Assembly (NCBI RefSeq): GCF_000313135.1 | Contig: NW_004457288.1 | Coordinates: forward strand, 61,232-124,932 | Origin: Acanthamoeba castellanii str. Neff | Lineage: Eukaryota; Discosea; Longamoebia; Acanthamoebidae | Length of the DNA: 63,701 nt | Direction of reading: 5' to 3' | Part shown: one piece after another, positions 1 through 11,030 of the stretch | Position numbering within the stretch: position 1 is the first letter of the stretch | Layout of the letters: each line of letters starts with the position of its first letter | The notes under the pieces: generated by a model | The model's database searches: none | What the model saw: the letters and a program-made list of their open reading frames with translations, nothing else | What the model was told of the DNA's origin: nothing | Program-made: the position numbers and the translations under genes

Positions 1-2741
1 AGGAGAGCAGCGGCGGCGGCCTGCTTCGAAATTTCATGCGGCACAGCGGCGAGTACCGGTTCCGGCGGCGCGACGGCGGCGGAGGAAGCAGCGCGGAGAA
101 GTACTTTGCCGGCGACGGCAGTGTAAAGGGGAGCCGGCGGCGGGAACGCGACGAGCGCAAGCGCAAGGCCAAGGAGGAGAAGCGCGAGAAGAAGACCGAG
201 AAGAAGCTGAAGCGGATGGACAGGAAGCTCGTCACTGTCGGCGTCCCGAGGAGGAAATCGGAGAGGGAACACGAGAGCGGCATCGGCGCCAGCGGCGAGG
301 AGGGGCGTCACAGGTGGATGCGGCGAGCCGCTGGCCGCGTCGAGCTCCGCAGGTCGCAGCCCAAGTCCAAAGACTTCCTAAGCGACGACGACGATCGCGG
401 CGGCGGCGGCGATGACGTCGGCGGCAGCGACTACGAGCCGGTGGCCGATGACGCTGCGGCTTTGGGTCGGACGAAGATATCACTGCGCGTAACGCAGCCA
501 GCGGACGCTGCCGGCAGCGATGACGAAGCCGGGCGCAAGGCACCGACCAGCCGCATGCTGGCCTTCCGCCGCAAGAGGCGGAGCATGAGCGAGATCGAGC
601 CGGGCGGCCGTCGCGGCGGCAAGGCCCAACAACCAGATCACTCCGCGCCCGCCGCTGACGGTGGCGGCGGTGGCCACATGGACCAGCGCACGATGACCGC
701 CTCGGGCAAGGTTCCGGGAGCGCGTCGCATGCTGACCGGGCTCGGCGGCTCGATGGAGGACGTGGGCAGCCTGTCGTCGCACGACCGGAGCGTCAGCGCA
801 AGCGGCGTCGCGGCGACGGCGGGCGGCGAGGGCCGGGTCAAGCGCGCGTTCGAGCGGCGGGTCATGGAGGCCAAGAAGCGGATCGGCGCCGGCCGGAGCA
901 ACAAGAAGAACATCGAGCGGAAGGCTAGCACAGGCGAGGCCGGGGCCGTGGTTGATGTCGAGGCCTTCCTACAGGAGAACATCGGCGCCGACTGGCAGGA
1001 AAAGATGAACCAGAGGGACGACGTGTCGAGTACTGTGAGCCCGGCCACGGTCACCTCGACGGCCGCGAGTGGTCAGCATGCTGCTCTGGACAACTCGCCC
1101 GCCGCCGTGGCGGTGGCTGCGGCGGTGGCCTCTGCGACGGCCATAGAATCGGATTCAAGTCCGGCGGTGGGCAGGAGACAGCAGCTACCAGTGTCGCCGA
1201 GCCTGGCGCGAAGGAATGCAGTGGGCCAGCTGCCCGACAGCATCTGGAATGTACGTACATTCATGCGCAGCACACCACACACGCTCGCGCTCAGGACTAA
1301 CCACAAAGTCTCGTTTTGTACGCCACAGAGACGGTTTCAAGAGCTCATGAGCATGCCCGATACTGCGCTCAAGTTCCGAAAGCTCGCGCAGCTGGCCTAT
1401 GATACGTGACACCGCACAATCATCAGCCACCACCTTCGATGCTTACGTGCCTCATTCTTTTTTGTGTTTCGTCTCGTGCACACTTTCAGCACGTTGCCGA
1501 GGTCTACGGTCGCATTATCATCAGTGAACAGTTCGTCCCGCTGGAGGAGAAGACCATTCGAATCACCCACATAGGTTTGCATCTCGTGCTTGCCTGTATT
1601 GTGTGTGTTGTGTATTGTGTGTGTTGTGTGTGTGTGTGTGTGTGTGTGTGCTCACAAGAGACGCAACAGGAGGAGTCGCCGGTGGCAGCAAGTACATGTG
1701 CAAGGGCATCCTCTTCAAGTTCGCCCTTGACGCCGAATTGAAGAAGGGCCTTTGGATGTACGGCGACGATACCGCCGATGACTCGTGCGCCTTGAAAGCC
1801 GGTACGCCGGTTCACTGCAGCCGCACCAATGCTCTGCTAATGTGTGTTGTCTTTGTCGTGATATTGGGGCGCAGCTGGTCACGAGCTGCGCAGCGTGACG
1901 AGGGTGGTCGATTCCGGCGATGCCGCGGCGGAAGGCGTAGCCGTTCCTCTCATCACGTTGGTGGATTACAGGTATTCGCACCGTGTCGTGTCGTTGGTCG
2001 TGTCGTGTCGTGTCGTGTGTGGCATATATGCTTACTTGCGTTGTTCACACCTTCTGGCAGAGGCTATCGGTTGACCGCGGTGTCAGTGCTGCCCGTGTCG
2101 AAGAAGACTATCGTCTACGGGTATACACCCTTTATTGTGATTGGTAACCAGCCTGCTTACGGCCATTGTTGCGCAGATCACATGACGCCGGCAAGACCGT
2201 CCATGCCACCTATCCCGCATTCAACGAGAAGTTCAAGAACATATTCACACGCCTCAACCTCAAAGGGCACATCGTCTCCTCCAAACTGCTCTACGCCTGT
2301 GGTGACATCGAAGGTACACCAGCCTGCCTTCGCCTCAGCAGTCCCACATCTCTAACTTACCATATTCCTTTTTTATTTATCCACAACAGGGCATTGGGGC
2401 TCGGTATGCGCGCCACGTCTAGTTCTTTGCTTTCTTTTTCATTTCTTCTCACTTTCTTTTATTGTTGCAGGATGGCAAGCTCTATCTGTTGGACTTTGCA
2501 AGGTACGGCAATGCAATCGCCAGCGTGCGCTGACTGTACGCATGTCTCACCGGTCGTGTGCGCGACAGGCTCTATCCGCCCGAATGCGTGTTGGTCAAGG
2601 AACGCTACTGGCCTTCGCTGTTGGACGCCCGAGCCATGTTTTACAAACTCCTGCGGCCTGGTGCGTGTGCCTTGCCGCCACCTCTTATTATAAAAGAAAG
2701 AAAAGGCGCTTACTGACCTTTCTCCGGGCGCGCGCGCACCC

Positions 2742-2772
<31 letters not shown>

Positions 2773-5700
2773 TGGTGCAGGGCTACCAGCTGCCACTGTG
2801 CAGTGATGCCTACACGGGGATGATGCGCCACGACCCCAACTTCATCCAGCACAACGAGGAAGTGCGCCAAGCCACTGAGGTAAAGAGTCAACGCTCACTC
2901 ACATATTTTCGCCCCCCCCTCCCAGCTTGACTAACGGGTGATGTATCTCGTACGTCAGACGCTCATGCGCAGCATCATACCCAGCCTTGCCGCCGAAGTC
3001 CAGCAACTCGCGCTGCAGGAAGGCCAGCGATTCTATGCGTCGTCTATGGTTCACCGCCTCTCTACGCCCACCCCATACGGACGTTAACACTGGCGTTAAC
3101 ACACCATGCGCATTGTGCGTGTGCGGCGTTGCGTGCGCTTGACAGGCCTCGCGAGAGAACTTGAGCTCCGTCCGCTTCGCAGCGCCTCGCACCTACAGGT
3201 TTGGAATGGAAATGGGCGATGACGACCTGGTCCAAGGCGGCCTCAGCGTTTCGTACGCAACACCATTCGGCCCTCTGCCAAACCCCCAACCATTCCCATA
3301 TATAGTATCTCAGGTTTGGTCTGAATCTCGCGTGTGTTATCGCTAGGGGCCTGCATGATCTCCTGATCGACATCCTCCATCGTATGCACTCGAGTGGGGT
3401 CAACATGCGCTACCTGGGCGTGTTGAGAGGCCACCTTGACCTTGTACACAACCCCGACTACGAGGCCTTCTCCAAGCGCTTCCCCTGTCTCTTCAAGGGC
3501 CTCCTCTACACCGAGGTACAGATTTATCAGATTTATCAGATTTTTAATTCTAATTCATGATAATCGTTGCTGACGTGGCAATGCGATGGTTGTGGTCTCT
3601 AGATGGCGGCACGCGTGTGCAAGAACATGATTCGCGCGCTGCTGCGGGAGAAGATGCGTGAGCTCAAGGTGCCGTCGTCGGAGCCCTACAAGCAGCTCGT
3701 CGTGGACCTCTTCAATCTCTTCTCCCGCTACTCGCCCCAGTCCCACCATTTCTGGACTTCGACCGAAACGCCCAACGTGCGCAAGAATCTCATCCAGCCA
3801 ACCCACCCCGGCGAGCGCGGTCTCGAGTACTTCATCTACAAGGTACACAGCACAGCTTCAAGACCGCACGTGCACACGCGCAACACCGCACACGCACACA
3901 TGCGTGCGGCTGATTGACATTCCACACAGGTGTGTAAGCAAAACCACCGATTGCGAAGGCAAAGGCGGAAACAAGCGGAGGAAGGAGGTGGCGGTCGAGA
4001 GGAAGACCACCTCGACAACACCAACTACTACAACCACTACGTGGACCGAGAAACGAACCCTGTCGACGAGTACGACAAGGGGGAGAGCGTGGAGGACATC
4101 ATTCCCTACTTGCTGCCCATGAAGTGCTGCATCCGCACCAAGTTCAGTGATATCGCCCTCGGCCCCGGCGAGTGGGACGTCAGCGACGACCGCCGCCAGC
4201 CACGCCTGTTCCCCGGCCTCATGTTCCTCCGGTACCCTGCAGCTTATTGTCAACCACACGACACACACACACCGTTACTGACAATGTTCCAGGATCTGTG
4301 AGATGATGGGCATCGTGCTCAGTGACCAACCTCAGATATTCGATCTGCTCAATGGCGACCAAGGACGAGGCTACGAATTCCTGGAGCAGGTACCACATTG
4401 CAAGTATTTATTCATTTATTTATATCTCATTTATTGTAATCGATTTGGCTATTGAGCTAATGTACTCATTTTGGCCAGGATATAATTGATCTGTCGGTGA
4501 AGGTGAAACACATGCACCTCATCTCCTCCAGCGAGGGCTTTGCGCTTTACCAGAAGTGCCTCGAGATCGAGCGGGCGGCCAAAAGCGCCGCCGAGGAGCG
4601 AAGAGCCGCGGCCGCGACGGGGGACCAGGACCAGGGCAAGAAGGACAACGCCAGCCCCTCCGGCTCCAGCAGTGCAGCTGCCGGCGGCATAATGAAGGCC
4701 ACGTTCGACGGTAAGCTGTCGATCATGACGCGGAAGGACGCCAAAGGCAAGGAGAAGGAGAAAGAGAAGGATCGGGAGCGGGACAGCAACCTCAAGGAGA
4801 AGACGACGATGGGCGCGGCGGGGCGGGAGAGGGACAGCGCGCACGCCACGACGACGGCGACGAAGAAGGCCAACGAGAAGCAGCGCGCGGTGCTAGACGA
4901 TCGGATGCTGCTCGAGGAGCAACTCAACGACTTTCTCGTACCGAGCTCAGTAGCACCGCTCAGCCTTGACCTACTCGGCGGCGACGCCGAGCTGGACGGC
5001 ACCACGACCAAGAAGATCATTCGGTACGTCAGCCCACGTTTGCATATCCTGTTGAAGGCAAGGCATGCACTCACCGTATATTTGTCTCGTCGGGCGGTCA
5101 CTCAGATTGCTCATCTGCTCGCGGCGAAAGCTCGAACTTGCGCTGCACAGCATCCCCGATTCCATCCAGACACTCCTTCACTTGGGCAAAGGTGCGTGCA
5201 CTTTCGTCGCTTTCGTTCTTTCATTCGCTCTTTGTTCACCATCCATTCGCTTTTCGCTCTTTGTTTCCTGTGAGCGTAGTGGAGTACTGGCTCGCGCGAC
5301 TGTGGGACGAGAAGGAGGAAGCCCTCCGACGGGACGCCTTCAAGGCGGCCTACGGCTACTACCTGCAAGGTACACGCACATGCTCTGATAGAAGCTTCTG
5401 CTCGACTCTGACCACACGCACACGCACACGCACACGCACACGCACACGCACACGCACACGCACACACTAGGCATTACAACGCTGCAGAAGCGTAACGAAA
5501 GGGGCGAGCGTAGGCTCTTGCTACAGTCCAAGCTCGGGATGGCTCAGCTCGTGTGCGACTGGGCGACCGCCCCCGCCGACAGGTACCCATTCACGACTTA
5601 TGAACTATATCAAAATAATAGTTGATTTTGTTTGTTAGTTTTGTTCGTTTTGTTCTAACAATTCTCAGTTTGCGAGATGAGTTCAAGGAAGAGACGGAGC

Positions 5701-8475
5701 GGGTTCTGTGGCAGACGGCGGCGCAGGAGTATCGCGACATCCTCTTGGCATGGCCCAACTTGGCGCCCGCCTGGAGGAGGGACGGCCAGGACGTGCTCCT
5801 CCAGCTCAAGGCCGCCAAAAAGCTGCCACCAGGTATCCCGCACCGCCTTGACTGTGTATCTTGAGTTGCGTTTCTGACACACGACACACAACACACACGG
5901 CACGACATCAACGACACGACACGACACGACACGACACGACACGACACGACACACTAGGTGTTGTGCTTGCTACGATTATGAAGACGGAGGCTCTGTGGTA
6001 CCTTCATGAGAAGGACTTGGAGGCGGGCCGTTCGTCGCCATCCTACAAGAAGACCCTCGACGACGAGGAGGAGGGAGACGAAAAGACGCGAAAGGCGCGG
6101 AAGAAGAAGACGGAGCAACTGGAGAAGAAGGAAAAGAAGAAAAAGAAGGAAAAGAAGGAAAAGAGCGGCAGCCGGATCAAGAGGGGCAGGACAAAGAAGA
6201 AAAAGAACGAAGGCGACGAAGCAGACAAGGCGCAGAAGCAGCAGCAACACCAGAAGATCGACTTTGCGTGGCGCGATCTCGAGGGCATGGCGCGACAGGC
6301 CGTCTTTGCGCTCGTCAAGAACCTGGACCGCGACGAGCTCGTCTCGCAGAGCGCGCTGCTGGGCGAGGACCGGGCCAACCGGCGGCACAACACCATGGTC
6401 GCCTTCCCCCACATCGCCGACCACCTCGCCTCGGGCCAGCTACTCCCGTCCCGCAAGCCCAGCCTCCTGTTCGATATCGCCGACCTGGCCTCGTCGACGG
6501 CTTCGCTGTCGACGTTCTCACGGCTGTCGACAGCGTCACTGTCGACGTCGTCGGCGAGCGCGTTTGTCGACAGAATGGCGCCAGCGGCGGCCGGCGGATT
6601 CATGGAGCGCTTCGTGGGACGCGAGGTGTTCTTCGTGTCGCCCCACGGGCGGTACCTGTGCGTGGTGCGACGCGACGGCGGCGACCCACTCGAGAACGGC
6701 TCGGGCCGCGAAGATGCCGAGCTGATGCTATCGACAACCGATCGCATGTGCTGCAACGCCGTCTTCCTGCTCGTCCGCGTGCGTGCCGACGCTGACGACG
6801 GCGACGATGGCGAGAGCCAAGCGGGCCAAGCTGGCGGCGTCGGTGCCAACGAGAGCGCCGAGGAGCTGATCTGTATTCGATTCGGACTCAACGGGCACTA
6901 CGTGTGCATGGACGCTCAGGGCAAGCCCGCGCTCAAGCACCGCAAGGAGCTACACGGCCGCTACGGCGCGTCGACGACCAAGTTCTGGCGCTACGACGAA
7001 CTCGCCCGCGACAACCGACTGCTCTTCGGCTTCCAGACCTACTCCGACAAGGCCTACCGCGTACGCTCCTCTCTGTGTGCGTGTGCGGTGGCGCGTATGC
7101 GTGCGTGTCGTGCTGTTTACACTGCTCTGTGTGGCTTGGCTACAGTCGCGGGGCACACAGATGGAGGAAGAGAGGCGCACATCGATGGAGCGGAAGCGCG
7201 GCAAGGCCGTCGGTTCAATGCCCGCCAGTGGGCCGGGCTCCGGCGTCGCTGGCGGCGGCAAGTATCTGTCGTCGTCCAAGCGCGACGGCGTCGTCTCGCT
7301 CCAGGCCGGCTGCAAGAGCAACGAGCGGTGGCGGCTCAAGCTCGTCGACCGCCACCGCGTCTTCCTAAAATCGCACAGCGCCGAGCGCTACCTTTCCGCC
7401 ATCGCCAACGTGCCGTCTCCACCCGGGCCGGGCCTCCTGTCGTCATCAGCGGCGCCAGCGCAGCCGCCACAGTCGGCCGCCGATGGCGCCGGCGGCGTCG
7501 AAGCCTTCTCCGCGTCGGCGCCGCTGGGGTCGGCGGTGATGATGACCATGAGCCAGGCGGCGGCGTCGGCGCTCGCCTCGACGTCGCATCTGCCCAACCA
7601 CGTCTACAACACCTTCTTCATCCGCCCGAAGAAGCGACGCGGTGGTAACAACAGCCATCATCACCCCGGCAGCGGCAACGGCGGCACCAACCGCGACAAG
7701 GCGTCGGCCGACCGGGAGGCCGAGGGCGGCGGGGGCGACGACGACAACAAGATCTTCATCCACGCCTACGACGGGCGGTTCGTGGTGGTCAAGGATGTCG
7801 GATCGGGCGTCATCGCCCTCTCCGAGGACTCGCTGGGCCAGGCCTGGAAGTACACGGCCATCGTCGACGATCAAACCAAGGACCCCGGTACGTTGTTCAT
7901 CCGTGTCTTGCGCGTGCGCGCGTGCGGTGGTGTGTGCGGCTGACACACGGCGGCAAGCAGGCGCCAGGCGGGTCAAGGTTCAGTTGAAGAACACCAAGGT
8001 CAAGAAGTGGCTGCGGGTCGACGACGCGGGCGTGGTGCTGGCCTCCTCCAAGCGTGACGAGGTCGAGGACAACGACGACGACCACGACGACGAAGAGAAG
8101 AAGGAGCTCGAGAGAAAGAACAAGAAAAAGAAGAGCAAGAAGAATAGCAACAACAACATCAACAACACGAAGGGCAAGGGCAAGCTCAAGGAGGAGGAGG
8201 ACGAGCTCGCCAGGCCAGAGGCCGGCGGTGACGACAACAACAACGGCAAAGCGGCGGAGAGTGTGGCGGCAGCGGCGGACCTGAAGAAGACGCGGACGAC
8301 AAAAGAGCTCGAGGCCAACGCGGTGGCGGAGATGGGGAAGGAGGCCGAGTTCGGGTGGAGCGTGGTGCGACCGGCCGAGGAGGGGTGGGCGAGCATGCTC
8401 CTCCTGGTGGAGCTCTTCGCCGAACTCAACGCCGCCCACGGCTTCGACGAAGAGCGCCTGGCCAAGCTCTCATGA
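1..8475 (+). CDS. CLU-like multidomain protein with beta-trefoil (fascin-like) tail; 5' end outside window
   Basis: The reading frame is open from the first bases, so the true start is probably upstream; the first in-frame ATG is at 36. The N-terminal ~400 residues are basic, low-complexity and likely disordered. Many exons follow (about 1330-5580). They carry a block resembling the CLU (clustered mitochondria) family: a DGKLYLLDFAR segment near 2470-2505, then LYPPE near 2570, KLLRPELVQGY near 2650-2790, and an HSSGVNMRYLG segment near 3385-3420 that matches the CLU 'GINxRYLG' signature. A charged lysine-rich linker lies at 6050-6240. After it, 6600-7870 reads as repeated beta-trefoil/fascin-like strands (FVGREVFFVSPHGRYL, RFGLNGHYVCMD, ERYLSAIAN). 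The C-terminal exon ends at TGA 8473-8475. CLU proteins act in mitochondrial distribution and mRNA binding; that role here is inference. Introns carry CA, CACG and CGACA repeats. Confidence 0.6.
5413..5466. repeat. (ACACGC)n hexamer array in an intron of the CLU-like gene
   Basis: About eight ACACGC units immediately before the acceptor of an intron. Confidence 0.9.
5911..5952. repeat. (CGACA)n pentamer array in an intron of the CLU-like gene
   Basis: About eight units of CGACA just before an intron acceptor. The complementary CGTGT unit forms the larger array at 40051-40130. Confidence 0.9.
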
Positions 8476-8561
8476 GCTGGGCCACAAGTGCGAAACGAAA
8501 CGCAAACAAAAACAAAAACAAAACGATTTTGACACAACGAGTAACTGGACGAGTGTATTGA

Positions 8562-10158
8562 TGGAGGAGGCAGCCACAACGTGCACGTTGACGGGGCTGG
8601 ACGACAACGTGCGCGCGTGCGTGCTGCTCCACCTTGAACCCCGCGACCTAGCTCATGTACCCCCTTAAAAAATATTTATATTGAGTATATTATAATAGAA
8701 AATATATTTTCTATTATAAATTACGTATATTATAATTATATTATTATTGCGTATATTATTCTATTTTTTATATGATAAATTGCGTTTCACTATTTTATGC
8801 TATTTTGTGGCTGGCCTGCAGGTGGCGCAAACGAGCCGGGCGATGGCGAGGGAGGCCGAGGCTGAAGCCGTGTGGGCCACGCTCTTCCTGCGCCGCTTCG
8901 GGTCCGACTTCTGGGGCGAACACGTCGGCCCGCACCCCTACCACGTACCCCCCCCCGCGACCACTCAGCCTCAACCCCCCGCGCCCGATCTCTACTCACA
9001 CTCGTATTGGCGGTGCAGGAGGTGGAGGCGCCGCGCGGCAATGAATGGCTGGACATGCCGGCCGTCGCCGTGTTCGAGACCTTCGTCCTGTCTGTCAAGG
9101 CCAGCCCCAGTAGTGACGGCGGCGACGACCAGGAGGAGGAGGAGAGCGAGGTGGCGACGCGGCGTGCGCTGCTGGCCTTTGTGCGCGGCGAGCGAGGCGC
9201 GGACAGCAGCGGGCGACAGGGCGGCGGATGGAAGCGCGCCTACAAACGGTTCGGCCCTTGAGCACGCACGCACGCACGCACGCACGCACTCAATTCAACA
9301 TTGAATGCCGCGGCAGGATGGAGAGGATGGTGCGGGCGTGGCAGCGCTTTTGCCTGTCGGGTATCCTGGTGGCGGGCGAGACGTCGTTCGCGCGCCTGTC
9401 GGCCATCGTCGATGTCATCAAGCAGGGCATCTTCGCCAGTACGTGAAACGAAGCAATCCACCGGCGTCGACCATCATTAACGACGACCTTGCAGACAAGA
9501 TGCGGTATTTGGGACCCAGTGCGAGCGACCCGCCGCTGCCGCCGGTGATCCAAAACGTCGACATCACGAGCCCCTCCGGTCACCCCCACGCCTCTTTGTT
9601 TTATTATTATTTATTTATTTATGTATTACTAATTTATTTGAGCGTTTGGCGGGACAGGCAATGCGCGAGTGCTGCGCATCCTCATCCCGGCAGCCAACAG
9701 GCGGGAGAGCCCGTGCAGGACGAACTTCTGCGCCGTGCGTAGGCCTCGGTAATTTTGTGTGTCTTGTGTCGTGTGCGCCGTGTGTGCGTGTGCGTGTGTC
9801 GTGTCGTGCTGCTGGCCTGATATCTGTGGAATGGCAGGAACTGGTGGAACAGAGAGACAGAAGGAAAGCAGACCACCAGCGAGGACGGAGAAGAGGAGGA
9901 TGAGGAGCCGCAGGCACTCACTGTGGCGGTCCACTTTCGTGGGCTGCAGATCGGCAACTGGCGCAAGTGGAACGGGAAGAGGTACACGCGACTGCACGTC
10001 ATCTACGCCATCGACTGCGAGCGCATGGCCGACCCGGACTACCAGGAACAGGTCCTCTTCATCCGCCCTCACGCACGCACCGCACGCACCGCACGCATGC
10101 ACCACACACACACCACACACCACACACACACACACACCACACACACCACACACACACA

Positions 10159-10242
<84 letters not shown>

Positions 10243-10700
10243 CCAACGGCACACACACAAACACAGGTGTTTCGCGAGCTGCACGGGTTCTTGGGCGAGG
10301 GCAAGGGCCAGTTCGAGGACGGCCTGTTCGTCAATCTGCACCTCATCAATGCGCCGCCCGACTTTGGTCCCGCGCGCATTCTCGAGCGCCTCAAGGTGTG
10401 GTCCGTATGCATGTTGCGGTGAAGCTGCAGTGGTGGCAGGTGGTGGTGACCCAGTGGAGTTCGTGGTTCTTCGGCGCGCGACAGATTCCTCTTTTCGTCG
10501 AGCCCAGGCACTGGTGCCCGTTCTACGCCGGGCCGGTGGTGTTCGTGGTCACCTCCTTCACCATGCCTCCCGCCGACGCTGTTGCCGACGACGAACGGCT
10601 GCGATTTTCCACCTTCCCATTGCTATCCGATGCTCCCCGCGCTCTGGCCTATCCAACGAACCCAGCCTCGCCCGTGCACCTATCCGTTTGCCCTCGTTGA
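8562..10700 (+). CDS. F-box family protein, tandem copy A (altered C-terminus)
   Basis: First of four tandem paralogs. The first exon (ATG 8562) encodes an F-box-like helix pair (GLDDNVRACVLLHLEPRDL), ending at a GTACCCC donor. Later exons read VAQTSRAMAREAE..LFLRRFGSDFW, an acidic stretch ending GGGWKRAYKR, GETSFARLSAIVD, RYLGPSASDPPLPPVIQNVD, HFRGLQIGNWRKWN, YAIDCERMADPDYQ, FRELHGFLGEGKGQFEDG and PFYAGPVVFVVTSF. I do not recognise the domain after the F-box; conserved aromatic and acidic residues suggest a beta-rich recognition domain. F-box proteins usually recruit targets to SCF ubiquitin ligases. Unlike copies B-D, the last exon (REKRESLIM..GLVWL) is missing: similarity stops near 10590 and the frame runs into unrelated sequence to TGA 10698-10700. 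It may be a functional variant or a 3'-truncated copy. Confidence 0.6.
8690..8719. repeat. Perfect 30-bp AT palindrome in intron 1 of copy A
   Basis: The arm TTATAATAGAAAATA is followed directly by its exact reverse complement, with no spacer. It sits in an unusually AT-rich intron (about 8660-8805) between F-box exons 1 and 2. The matching introns of copies B-D lack it. Confidence 0.85.
10095..10240. repeat. (CA)n microsatellite in an intron of copy A
   Basis: A long, nearly uninterrupted CA tract lies in the intron before the FRELHGFLGEG exon. The same intron in copy C (14775-14820) holds a much shorter tract, while the flanking exons are nearly identical. This points to slippage after a recent duplication, or to allelic difference. 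Confidence 0.9.
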
Positions 10701-11030
10701 CCCTCCCAAACGCCTGACATCACCTATGCCATTTATGCAACAAATTCGACCTCACGCCCGTGCAATCACAAGTACGCACAAACAAACGTATATGCACGCA
10801 ACCACACCCCCAGGCACACACACAAACGTGCACACCGACACGACACGCAAACACACGGATGCACAAACGCGAACGCACCGAAAAACACGCAGACGCACAA
10901 ACGCAACACACGCAACACACACGCCCACAAACATGCGCACGGACACGAACGACTTGTTTTTATCTTGTCGAGTGATAAAAAAAAAATCGCCTACACTATC
11001 CCCGACACACACGTTCTCGAGAAGGTATCG
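10701..11030. other. Intergenic region with CA/ACG-rich sequence and copy B leader
   Basis: I see no gene here. The stretch 10760-10930 is rich in CACAAACG-type repeats. The last ~80 bases (about 10955-11030: a TTTTTATCTTGTCGA element, ATCGCCT, CCGACACAC, TTCTCGAGAAGGTATCG) are closely repeated before copy D (15520-15585), so they are probably the 5' leader or promoter shared by the family. Confidence 0.5.

Noticed and set aside
10059..10511. Long ORFs of His-Thr or Cys-Val repeats
   Set aside because: They are translations of CA/GT microsatellites in introns on both strands, not proteins.
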